Part shown: piece by piece, positions 1-5,034 of the stretch | Numbering within the stretch: the first letter of the stretch is position 1 | Layout of the letters: each line of letters opens with the position of its first letter | Origin: Alphaproteobacteria bacterium | GTDB taxonomy: Bacteria; Pseudomonadota; Alphaproteobacteria; RS24 | DNA length: 5,034 nt | Direction: 5' to 3' | NCBI GenBank assembly: GCA_015163825.1 | Contig: JAAOIL010000133.1 | Coordinates: 1-5,034 of the forward strand | The notes under the pieces: model-generated | Told to the model about the DNA's origin: nothing | The model's database searches: none | What the model saw: the letters and a program-made list of their open reading frames with translations, nothing else | Made by a program: the position numbers and the translations under genes

Positions 1-76
1 AAAGGGCGAAGTGAAACGGAGCGCAAACTAAAGGGCGAAGTGAAACGGAGCGCAAGATAGAGCGAGCGAAGTAGAT
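1..76. repeat. Tandem 26-base purine-rich direct repeat, two exact copies plus a degenerate third
   Basis: Bases 1-26 and 30-55 are identical and are separated by the three bases ACT, giving a 29-base period. Each unit contains GGGCGAAGTGAAACGGAGCG. The heptamer GCGAAGT occurs at 6-12, 35-41 and again at 66-72 within AGCGAGCGAAGTAGA, so a decayed third unit lies next to the helicase stop codon at 77-79. The array touches the window edge and may extend to the left. On the given strand it is strongly purine-rich. I see no convincing hairpin with a T-tract, so it does not look like a standard Rho-independent terminator. It lies 3' of the helicase gene. It could be a dispersed intergenic repeat family or simple low-complexity sequence. 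The repeat itself is certain; its role is unknown. Confidence 0.9.
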
Positions 77-1501
77 TTAATCTTTTTTGGTGGGTTGTTG
101 CAAGAAGGCGGGGGCATCGTTTCCGAAAGAGTTGTCGCCAAAACTATCACTTTTTTCTTTTGGTGTGTCTTTAGTGGCAGAATCTTTAGCGGGTGAGTCT
201 TTTGTGTCTTTATTCAAAAACCCACGCCGTCTGCCCGATGATTGCGAACCCGATGGTTTTGGCTTATCACTTGCGCTGGTATTTTTGCTTCTTGTCGGTG
301 TTGGTTTTGAATTCCGACTCTGATTGCGACTTGAACTCCGACTTGAATTCGGTTTTGAAGAAGAACTTGACCCCGCCCCTTTCGGTAGATCAAGTGCCTC
401 TTTCGGTATGGGTTGTTTGATTAAAGATTCAATCGCCGTCACATATTTATCATCGTTTTTGGTGGCGAGGGTATAGGCGACACCTGTGCGTCCCGCTCTG
501 CCCGTGCGCCCTATGCGATGCACATAATCTTCCGGATGGGTTGGCACATCAAAATTAAATATGTGCGAGACATTGGCAATATCTAAACCCCGTGCCGCTA
601 CATCACTGGCAATCAAATATGTTGCCTCGCCACTTTTGAACATATTTAATGTGGCTAGTCGTGCGTGTTGGTCCATATCGCCATGCAAAGCGGCGACAGA
701 GAATTTATTCTGCTTGAGATATTGTAGAAGGTCGGCAATGTCTCGCTTGCGATTGCAAAAGACAATGGCATTTTTAACCTCATCACTGCTGATGAGTTTG
801 CGCAAGGCTTCGCGCTTTTGCGAGGGCGCAATCGTCACAAGCGCTTGGCGCACATTAACATTGGTGGAAGCGGGGGGGGCAGTCTCTATCCGCTTTGGGG
901 CAGATAAAAACTCATTCGCTAGCCGCGTAATCTCTGGTGGCATTGTTGCCGAGAACAATAATGTCTGGCGGGTAAAGGGCACAAGTTTTATAATCTTTTC
1001 AATATCAGGGATAAAGCCCATATCCAACATTCTATCGGCTTCGTCTATGACCAGCACTTCTACGCCACGCAATAAAACCTTGCCACGCCCTATGTGATCT
1101 AGCAAGCGCCCGGGTGTGGCGATTAAAACATCGGCGCCACGCATTATAGCACGTTCTTGGTCGCCAAATGAAACGCCACCAATCAATAAAGCCTTTGTCA
1201 GTTTTGTGTGTTTGCCATAGGTGTCAAAATTATCGGCGACTTGTGCTGCCAATTCCCTCGTCGGTTCCAATATCAAAGTGCGTGGCATACGAGCCCGTGC
1301 CCGACCCCGCATAAGCCTATGAATCATCGGTAAGGTAAAACTAGCCGTCTTGCCCGTGCCTGTTTGCGCTATGCCAATAATATCATGACCCGCCAACACC
1401 TCTGGTATGGCTTGGGCTTGGATAGGGGTTGGTTCAGTATATCCTGTATCCGCTATGGCTTTTAATATCTCTGGCGCCAGTGTAAAATCTTCAAATTTCA
1501 T
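77..1501 (-). CDS. rhlE: DEAD-box ATP-dependent RNA helicase, RhlE type
   Basis: Cytoplasmic superfamily 2 RNA helicase that uses ATP to unwind or remodel short RNA duplexes. RhlE-group proteins act in ribosome assembly and RNA turnover. All family motifs are visible in order: Q motif GYTEPTPIQ (20-28), Walker A AQTGTGKT (45-52), PTRELA (80-85), GG (108-109), TPGR (129-132), DEAD (153-156), SAT (184-186), IVFCN (246-250), ASDVAARGLD (298-307) and HRIGRTGR (328-335). Two intact RecA-like domains end near residue 370. Residues 375-474 form a low-complexity tail with a run of five serines, Arg/Ser stretches, an RRR cluster and repeated KDT/KDS, probably disordered and RNA-binding. The ATG at 1499-1501 has AAGAGA six bases upstream and puts the Q motif at the usual distance from the N-terminus. 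The gene follows parE by 44 bases. The helicase class is certain. RhlE rather than another DEAD-box paralogue rests on remembered similarity. Confidence 0.95.
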   Translation of the reverse strand: MKFEDFTLAPEILKAIADTGYTEPTPIQAQAIPEVLAGHDIIGIAQTGTGKTASFTLPMIHRLMRGRARARMPRTLILEPTRELAAQVADNFDTYGKHTKLTKALLIGGVSFGDQERAIMRGADVLIATPGRLLDHIGRGKVLLRGVEVLVIDEADRMLDMGFIPDIEKIIKLVPFTRQTLLFSATMPPEITRLANEFLSAPKRIETAPPASTNVNVRQALVTIAPSQKREALRKLISSDEVKNAIVFCNRKRDIADLLQYLKQNKFSVAALHGDMDQHARLATLNMFKSGEATYLIASDVAARGLDIANVSHIFNFDVPTHPEDYVHRIGRTGRAGRTGVAYTLATKNDDKYVTAIESLIKQPIPKEALDLPKGAGSSSSSKPNSSRSSSRNQSRNSKPTPTRSKNTSASDKPKPSGSQSSGRRRGFLNKDTKDSPAKDSATKDTPKEKSDSFGDNSFGNDAPAFLQQPTKKD

Positions 1502-1504
1502 TTC

Positions 1505-1519
1505 GGGTCTCTTTTACCC
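1505..1519 (-). promoter_or_regulatory. Helicase ribosome-binding site inside a small potential hairpin
   Basis: On the minus strand the sequence GGGTAAAAGAGACCC precedes the helicase ATG. GGGT (1519-1516) can pair with ACCC (1508-1505), leaving the 7-base loop AAAAGAG. The Shine-Dalgarno-like AAGAGA spans 1513-1508 and lies six bases from the ATG, mostly within that loop. The element is seen directly. A four-pair stem is weak and may have no effect. No terminator-like hairpin occurs in the rest of the 44-base gap after parE, so read-through from parE is plausible. Confidence 0.45.
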
Positions 1520-1545
1520 ATATTAGAGAAAAAGTCCAGTAAAAC

Positions 1546-3537
1546 CTAAATGTCTAGTAATTCGGGGACGGCGAGCCCAGCGTTCTCTTGAATAAACTTA
1601 TAGCGAAGATCGGGCTTATTGCCCATCAGATTGGTGAGGATTTTCTTGGTTTCTTTTTTCATATCCTCTGGCAGAATGACTTGTAGCATTTGTCTTTTAT
1701 CGGGGTGCATTGTTGTTTCTTTTAATTGAGCGGGCATCATCTCGCCCAAACCTTTGAAGCGGCTGATTTCCACTTTCGCACTTTTTTTGAACTCGCTATT
1801 CAGCAGAGCCAGCCGATGCGCATCATCACGCGCATAGAAAGTTTTGCCCCCTTGCGCGAGGCGATAAAGCGGTGGCACTGCCAGATATAAATGTCCGTTA
1901 TAGATGAGGTCGGGCATTTGCTCGTGAAAGAAAGTAACCAGCAAGGCGGCGATGTGCGCCCCATCAACATCGGCATCGGTCATGATGATGACTTTATCAT
2001 AGCGCAATCGCGATTCATCATATTGCGCCCCCGTGCCACACCCTAACGCTTGGGCGAGGTCGGCGATTTGTTGGCTTTGCTGGAGTTTTGTGACGGTGCT
2101 GTTGGCAACATTTAATATCTTGCCACGCAATGGCAACACCGCTTGCGATTTACGATTGCGGGCTTGTTTGGCACTGCCGCCCGCACTATCGCCTTCCACG
2201 ATAAATAATTCGGAGCCTTGCGCCGCACTTTGCGAACAATCTGCCAGTTTGCCCGGTAAGCGTAATTTGCGTGCCGCACTCTTGCGAGAGACATCACGCT
2301 CTTGGCGACGCTTAATGCGGTCTTCGGCACGAGAAACAACCCAATCTAAAAGGCGGTCGCTATCTTGAGGGGACTCCGCCAGATAATGTTCAAAATAATC
2401 ACGCACGGTGCTTTCCACAATCCGTGCCGCATCAGGGGTGGAGAGCCTGTCTTTCGTTTGCCCTTGAAACTCTGGCTCTCTTATGAAGACAGAAATAAAA
2501 GCGGCAGCAGTGCCCATAACATCTTCGGCAGTGATGACAGCCGCTTTCTTTTTTGTGCGCTCGGCATAATTGCGTATGCCTTTTGTCAAAGCAGAGCGCA
2601 AACCTTGCTCGTGTGTGCCGCCTTCGGGCGTGGGAATAGTGTTGCAATAACTAACCGACATACCATCGGCATCGCCCATACCAGCCGCCGCCCAATTGAC
2701 CGCCCATTCCACACTGCCATGTCCGCCCGCCTTTTGCACCTTACCTGTGAAAGGCCTATCGGTTACGCAAGGGCGCTTGCCAATCTGTTCCGTCAAATAA
2801 TCCGCCAAGCCATTCGGGAATTTTAGCGTATCGGTCAGGGGGGTGGGGTCGTCTTTCTTCAATAATGATTTGTCGCACTGCCAACGTATTTCTACGCCGC
2901 CAAATAAATAGGCTTTGGCTTTGCTCATCGCATAAAGACGAGAAGGGCTGAAATCTGTGCCCTTGCTAAAAATATCTGTGTCAGGCGTGAAACGAATAGA
3001 TGTGCCGCGCTTATTTTTTGCCTTGCCCATTTTTTTCAACTTACCCTTAGCAATGCCGCGCGAGAAACTTTGTGTATATAAAGTCTCATCACGGATAACC
3101 TCCACCAATAAAGAAGACGCCAAAGCATTGACGACCGAAACACCCACGCCATGCAAACCACCAGCCGTATCATAAGCACCACTGCCAAACTTACCCCCCG
3201 CATGAAGCATCGTCATAATAACCTCTAGCGCAGACTTATCCTTATATTTAGGGTGCGGGTCTATGGGAATACCACGACCATTATCACGAATAATAAGTTC
3301 GTTATTAGGCAACACCTGCACCTCAATATAGGAAGCATGACCCGCCACAGCTTCGTCCATAGCGTTGTCAATCACCTCCGCAAAGAGGTGGTGCATCGCA
3401 TGAGAATCCGTGCCACCAATATACATACCAGGGCGACGCCGCACGGGCTCCAACCCCTCCAGCACTTCTATATCGCTGGCGGTATATTGGTTCTTTTTGG
3501 CGGCTGTTTTTTTGGTCTCTTTTTTGGCTGCTGGCAT
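1546..3537 (-). CDS. parE: DNA topoisomerase IV subunit B (ParE)
   Basis: ATPase subunit of the type IIA topoisomerase that, with ParC, decatenates daughter chromosomes and relaxes supercoils. The N-terminal GHKL ATPase domain shows EVIDNAMDEA with the magnesium ligand Asn58, DNGRGIP (85-91) and the ATP lid GGLHGVG (126-132). The transducer domain has QTKDRL (360-365) with the catalytic Lys362. The TOPRIM domain has EGDSAGG (448-454), PLRGKILNV (469-477) and the metal-binding DADVDG (521-526). The C-terminal block SRFKGLGEM (592-600) is intact. Length is 663 residues, without the large insertion of enterobacterial GyrB. GKLADCS, YLAVPPLYRL and ISRFKGLGEMMPAQ favour ParE over GyrB. The start has AAGAGA six bases upstream (3549-3544). 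The first 16 residues are a Lys/Ala-rich extension before the conserved YTASDIEVLEGLEPVRRRPG. The gene diverges from the oxidoreductase gene and precedes the helicase. No frameshift or lost motif is seen. Confidence 0.96.
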   Translation of the reverse strand: MPAAKKETKKTAAKKNQYTASDIEVLEGLEPVRRRPGMYIGGTDSHAMHHLFAEVIDNAMDEAVAGHASYIEVQVLPNNELIIRDNGRGIPIDPHPKYKDKSALEVIMTMLHAGGKFGSGAYDTAGGLHGVGVSVVNALASSLLVEVIRDETLYTQSFSRGIAKGKLKKMGKAKNKRGTSIRFTPDTDIFSKGTDFSPSRLYAMSKAKAYLFGGVEIRWQCDKSLLKKDDPTPLTDTLKFPNGLADYLTEQIGKRPCVTDRPFTGKVQKAGGHGSVEWAVNWAAAGMGDADGMSVSYCNTIPTPEGGTHEQGLRSALTKGIRNYAERTKKKAAVITAEDVMGTAAAFISVFIREPEFQGQTKDRLSTPDAARIVESTVRDYFEHYLAESPQDSDRLLDWVVSRAEDRIKRRQERDVSRKSAARKLRLPGKLADCSQSAAQGSELFIVEGDSAGGSAKQARNRKSQAVLPLRGKILNVANSTVTKLQQSQQIADLAQALGCGTGAQYDESRLRYDKVIIMTDADVDGAHIAALLVTFFHEQMPDLIYNGHLYLAVPPLYRLAQGGKTFYARDDAHRLALLNSEFKKSAKVEISRFKGLGEMMPAQLKETTMHPDKRQMLQVILPEDMKKETKKILTNLMGNKPDLRYKFIQENAGLAVPELLDI

Positions 3538-3564
3538 AATCTTTCTCTTGTTTTGTCTGATTCG

Positions 3565-3581
3565 TCTGCTAGTTTAGCAGA
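3565..3581. promoter_or_regulatory. Seven-base inverted repeat, candidate operator
   Basis: TCTGCTA (3565-3571) and TAGCAGA (3575-3581) are perfect reverse complements around the three-base centre GTT. The repeat sits mid-way in the short divergent intergenic region, where a dimeric repressor could control one or both genes. It lacks a following T-tract on either strand, so it is not a terminator. It could also form a short hairpin in the oxidoreductase leader if transcription starts upstream of it. The symmetry is seen directly; the operator role is inferred. Confidence 0.4.
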
Positions 3582-3593
3582 AGTGGAACAAAT

Positions 3594-3599
3594 AAGAGA
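3594..3599 (+). promoter_or_regulatory. Ribosome-binding site of the oxidoreductase gene, deciding between two adjacent ATGs
   Basis: AAGAGA lies four bases before the ATG at 3604 and seven before the ATG at 3607. The same hexamer is six bases from the start in both parE and the helicase gene, so 3607 fits slightly better by spacing. The reading frame is open for another 117 codons upstream, but that part is antisense to parE and has no matching family homology, so the start belongs here. Confidence 0.55.
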
Positions 3600-3603
3600 A
3601 ATA

Positions 3604-4926
3604 ATGATGACAACAATAAATGATGAGATAAAACTTCCCTGTGGGGCGGTGATAAAGAATAGGCTGTGCAAGGCGGCGATGACGGAGGGGTTGGCAGATT
3701 CTGCCAATCGCGCGACCGATAAACACGCCACCTTATACGGACGCTGGGCAGATGGCGGCGCTGGTTTATTATTGACGGGCAATATCCAAGTGGATCATCG
3801 CTATCTGGAGCGACCAGCGAATGTCGTGATAGAGGGCACGCAAGATACGGAGCAAATGGCACGGCTAGAGAAATTTGCCGAGGCGGGTACACGCAACGGC
3901 ACGCATTTATGGGCGCAGATAAGCCATGCCGGGCGACAAACCCCCGCCTCTGTTGCGCCCGAACCCGTTGCGCCGTCTGACATCGGGCTAGATATGCCGG
4001 GGGCGGCATTCGGCAAGCCTCGTGCTTTGGGGACGGATGAGATTTTAGACATTATAGAGCGGTTCGGACACGCCGCCTCTGTGGCGAAACAAGCGGGCTT
4101 TACCGGTGTAGAAATTCACGGGGCGCATGGCTATTTGATTTCGGAATTTTTATCCCCCGATGTTAATATCCGTGATGACGCATGGGGTGGGTCGCTTGCG
4201 AATAGGGCGCGGTTCTTGCTGGAAATCGTGCGGCGGGTGCGGCGCGAAGTTGGCGCAGACTTCCCCATCGGTTTGAAGTTGAACTCTGCCGATTTCCAAC
4301 GCGGCGGCTTCTCCCACGATGAAGCCATACAAGTCGCAGAATGGTTAAACGAGGAAGGGCTAGACCTGCTGGAAATTTCAGGCGGCACATACGAACAACC
4401 AAAACTGGTCGGGCTAGAAAACTTGACCGCTAAACCCGAAGAGGCCGTTGCCCTTCAGGCAAGCACCATCGCCAGAGAAGCGTATTTTTTAAATTACGCA
4501 AAAGACATCCGCGCCGTTGCAAAAATGCCAATGATGGTGGTGGGGGGCTTTCGCTCCCGCAAGGGAATGAACGCCGCATTGGGCGCAGACGCTTGCGATA
4601 TGATAGGAATCGGGCGACCGCTTTGTGTGCAACCCGATGCGCTGAACGATTTGTTGTCAGGTGCCATAGACGAACTATCGGCTTGGGAAAAATCCCTAGA
4701 GATAGGCTTGGCAAAAATATCGCCACGCTTGTTTGGGTTGCAATCATCATTGCGCTTGTTCATCGCCCTTAACGGATGGGGACAACAAGGCTGGTGGTGT
4801 CTGCAACTATTGGCAATGGGGGCAGGGCAAGAGCCAGATTTATCGCGAGGGGTGTTCCGTGCCTTCCTCGCCTATCAAGCCAGCGAAAAACGCGCCGCCA
4901 AAGAATATAATAAACATTGGAATTAG
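3604..4926 (+). CDS. FMN-dependent NADH:flavin oxidoreductase, Old Yellow Enzyme family
   Basis: Predicted cytoplasmic TIM-barrel flavoenzyme that uses NAD(P)H to reduce activated C=C bonds; the natural substrate is unknown. Numbered from the ATG at 3604 (440 residues), it shows KNRLCKAAMT (18-27), with Thr27 where classical OYE has its FMN-tuning Thr. FMN-contacting QISHAGRQ is at 105-112. The active-site block EIHGAHGYLISEFLSP (170-185) carries the substrate-binding pair His172/His175 and proton donor Tyr177. GGFRSR (314-319) and GIGRP (335-339) form the FMN phosphate site. Lys225 in GLKLN replaces the Arg found in YqjM and OYE1 at the flavin N1 position. There is no CxxC iron-sulfur cluster or second flavin domain after the barrel, so it is not a 2,4-dienoyl-CoA reductase. 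A hydrophobic and Trp-rich C-terminal stretch, NGWGQQGWW (390-398), closes the protein. It diverges from parE, and a further gene follows within about 30 bases or less. The alternative start at 3607 removes one residue. Confidence 0.92.
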   Translation: MMTTINDEIKLPCGAVIKNRLCKAAMTEGLADSANRATDKHATLYGRWADGGAGLLLTGNIQVDHRYLERPANVVIEGTQDTEQMARLEKFAEAGTRNGTHLWAQISHAGRQTPASVAPEPVAPSDIGLDMPGAAFGKPRALGTDEILDIIERFGHAASVAKQAGFTGVEIHGAHGYLISEFLSPDVNIRDDAWGGSLANRARFLLEIVRRVRREVGADFPIGLKLNSADFQRGGFSHDEAIQVAEWLNEEGLDLLEISGGTYEQPKLVGLENLTAKPEEAVALQASTIAREAYFLNYAKDIRAVAKMPMMVVGGFRSRKGMNAALGADACDMIGIGRPLCVQPDALNDLLSGAIDELSAWEKSLEIGLAKISPRLFGLQSSLRLFIALNGWGQQGWWCLQLLAMGAGQEPDLSRGVFRAFLAYQASEKRAAKEYNKHWN

Positions 4927-4939
4927 TGCGCGTGAACGC

Positions 4940-4949
4940 AGGAAGGGAG
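4940..4949 (+). promoter_or_regulatory. Strong Shine-Dalgarno supporting a TTG start at 4956
   Basis: AGGAAGGGAG ends six bases before the TTG at 4956, the same spacing as the ribosome-binding elements of parE and the helicase. The competing GTG codons at 4926 and 4932 in the same frame have no purine-rich element upstream. This is the main reason for starting the last gene at TTG. Confidence 0.6.
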
Positions 4950-4955
4950 CGGGTT

Positions 4956-5034
4956 TTGAAAGTTTTGACAATCGCCGTAATCGGGGTGGGAATAAGTGTC
5001 GGTGTGGCAGTGCTTGCTATCGGTGTGTTTGACG
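4956..5034 (+). CDS. Partial gene for a protein with an N-terminal signal or membrane segment, family unknown
   Basis: Only the first 26 codons are in the window, and the frame runs off the right edge. From the TTG at 4956 the peptide begins MKVLTIAVIGVG and continues through SVGVAVLAIGVF. That is one Lys followed by about 23 hydrophobic residues with no charge until Asp26. This is typical of a signal peptide or N-terminal membrane anchor. No lipobox cysteine is visible so far. The frame also has a GTG at 4926, overlapping the TAG stop of the oxidoreductase by one base, and another at 4932. Use of 4926 would add ten residues including several Arg and would suggest translational coupling. The close spacing suggests one operon with the oxidoreductase. 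Too little is visible to name a function. Confidence 0.6.
   Translation, partial: MKVLTIAVIGVGISVGVAVLAIGVFD

Larger units (their letters stand above)
3538..3603. promoter_or_regulatory. Divergent intergenic region between parE and the oxidoreductase gene
   Basis: These 66 bases must hold the 5' leaders, and probably the promoters, of both divergent genes. The AAGAGA ribosome-binding elements of both genes lie inside it: 3549-3544 for parE on the minus strand and 3594-3599 for the oxidoreductase on the plus strand. I could not find a good pair of -35 and -10 hexamers on either strand. TTGTTT (3548-3553, plus) followed 16 bases later by TAGTTT (3570-3575) is the best match and is poor. Promoters may therefore overlap the neighbouring coding starts or be of a non-canonical type. 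The region is AT-rich compared with the genes. Confidence 0.5.

Noticed and set aside
1..76. Possible CRISPR array at the left edge.
   Set aside because: The units are separated by only three bases, not by unique spacers of 25-40 bases, and no cas gene is present in the window.
561..1097. 178-codon plus-strand open frame inside the helicase gene.
   Set aside because: It is antisense to the conserved helicase core with all motifs intact. The peptide is Ser/Arg/Ala-rich without a recognisable domain, and it has no convincing ribosome-binding site.
2365..2826. 153-codon plus-strand open frame inside parE.
   Set aside because: It lies opposite the conserved transducer and nearby regions of ParE. 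The translation has no recognisable domain and looks like a shadow frame.
3494..3525. T-runs in the parE start read as a transcription terminator.
   Set aside because: They are codons for lysine in parE on the opposite strand, and no GC-rich hairpin precedes them on the plus strand.
1546..3537. DNA gyrase subunit B.
   Set aside because: The sequence around GKLADCS, YLAVPPLYRL and ISRFKGLGEMMPAQ, and the lack of a large insertion, fit ParE better. The two families are close, so a tree would settle any doubt.
3253..3603. Open frame of 117 codons upstream of and in frame with the oxidoreductase, on the plus strand.
   Set aside because: It is wholly antisense to the conserved start of parE, shows no oxidoreductase family motif, and the family start with a ribosome-binding site lies at 3604/3607.
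3569..4009. 146-codon minus-strand open frame opposite the start of the oxidoreductase.
   Set aside because: The product is Pro/Arg/Ser-rich with no domain, and it overlaps the strongly conserved barrel sequence on the other strand.
3604..4926. 2,4-dienoyl-CoA reductase (FadH type).
   Set aside because: At 440 residues there is no iron-sulfur CxxC cluster region and no C-terminal FAD/NAD(P)H domain, so only the FMN barrel is present.

Overview
The window looks like core chromosome of an alphaproteobacterium with G+C near one half. The main evidence is the two long minus-strand proteins. Both the RhlE-type DEAD-box helicase and the topoisomerase IV subunit B read, from memory, like alphaproteobacterial versions: the helicase in its PRTLILEPTRELAAQV and GADVLIATPGRLLDH blocks, ParE in its GGTDSHAMHHLFAEVIDNAM and ISRFKGLGEMMPAQLKETTM blocks. 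No genus can be named. Nothing points to a phage, plasmid, insertion sequence, CRISPR array or RNA gene, and no gap between genes exceeds 80 bases.

Layout. Bases 1-76 are non-coding and hold two exact copies of a 26-base purine-rich repeat plus a decayed third copy. Bases 77-1501 (minus) encode a 474-residue DEAD-box RNA helicase with a long disordered basic/serine-rich tail. After a 44-base gap, bases 1546-3537 (minus) encode ParE (663 residues). parE is upstream of the helicase in transcription order, and the two may be co-transcribed. Bases 3538-3603 form a 66-base divergent intergenic region with a 7-base inverted repeat at its centre. Bases 3604-4926 (plus) encode a 440-residue FMN-dependent Old Yellow Enzyme-family oxidoreductase. 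A second plus-strand gene begins immediately downstream, probably at a TTG at 4956 behind a strong Shine-Dalgarno sequence. It runs off the window after 26 codons that encode a hydrophobic signal or membrane segment.

How the genes fit together. ParE would pair with ParC, encoded elsewhere, to decatenate and relax DNA. The helicase remodels RNA. The flavoenzyme would reduce activated C=C bonds of an unknown substrate. No shared pathway is evident. The three complete genes each carry a similar AAGAGA ribosome-binding element, which fits ordinary resident genes. I found no convincing new system. The best leads are the flanking tandem repeat, the inverted repeat in the divergent intergenic region, the C8 tract inside the helicase gene, and a hairpin that may display the helicase Shine-Dalgarno sequence.
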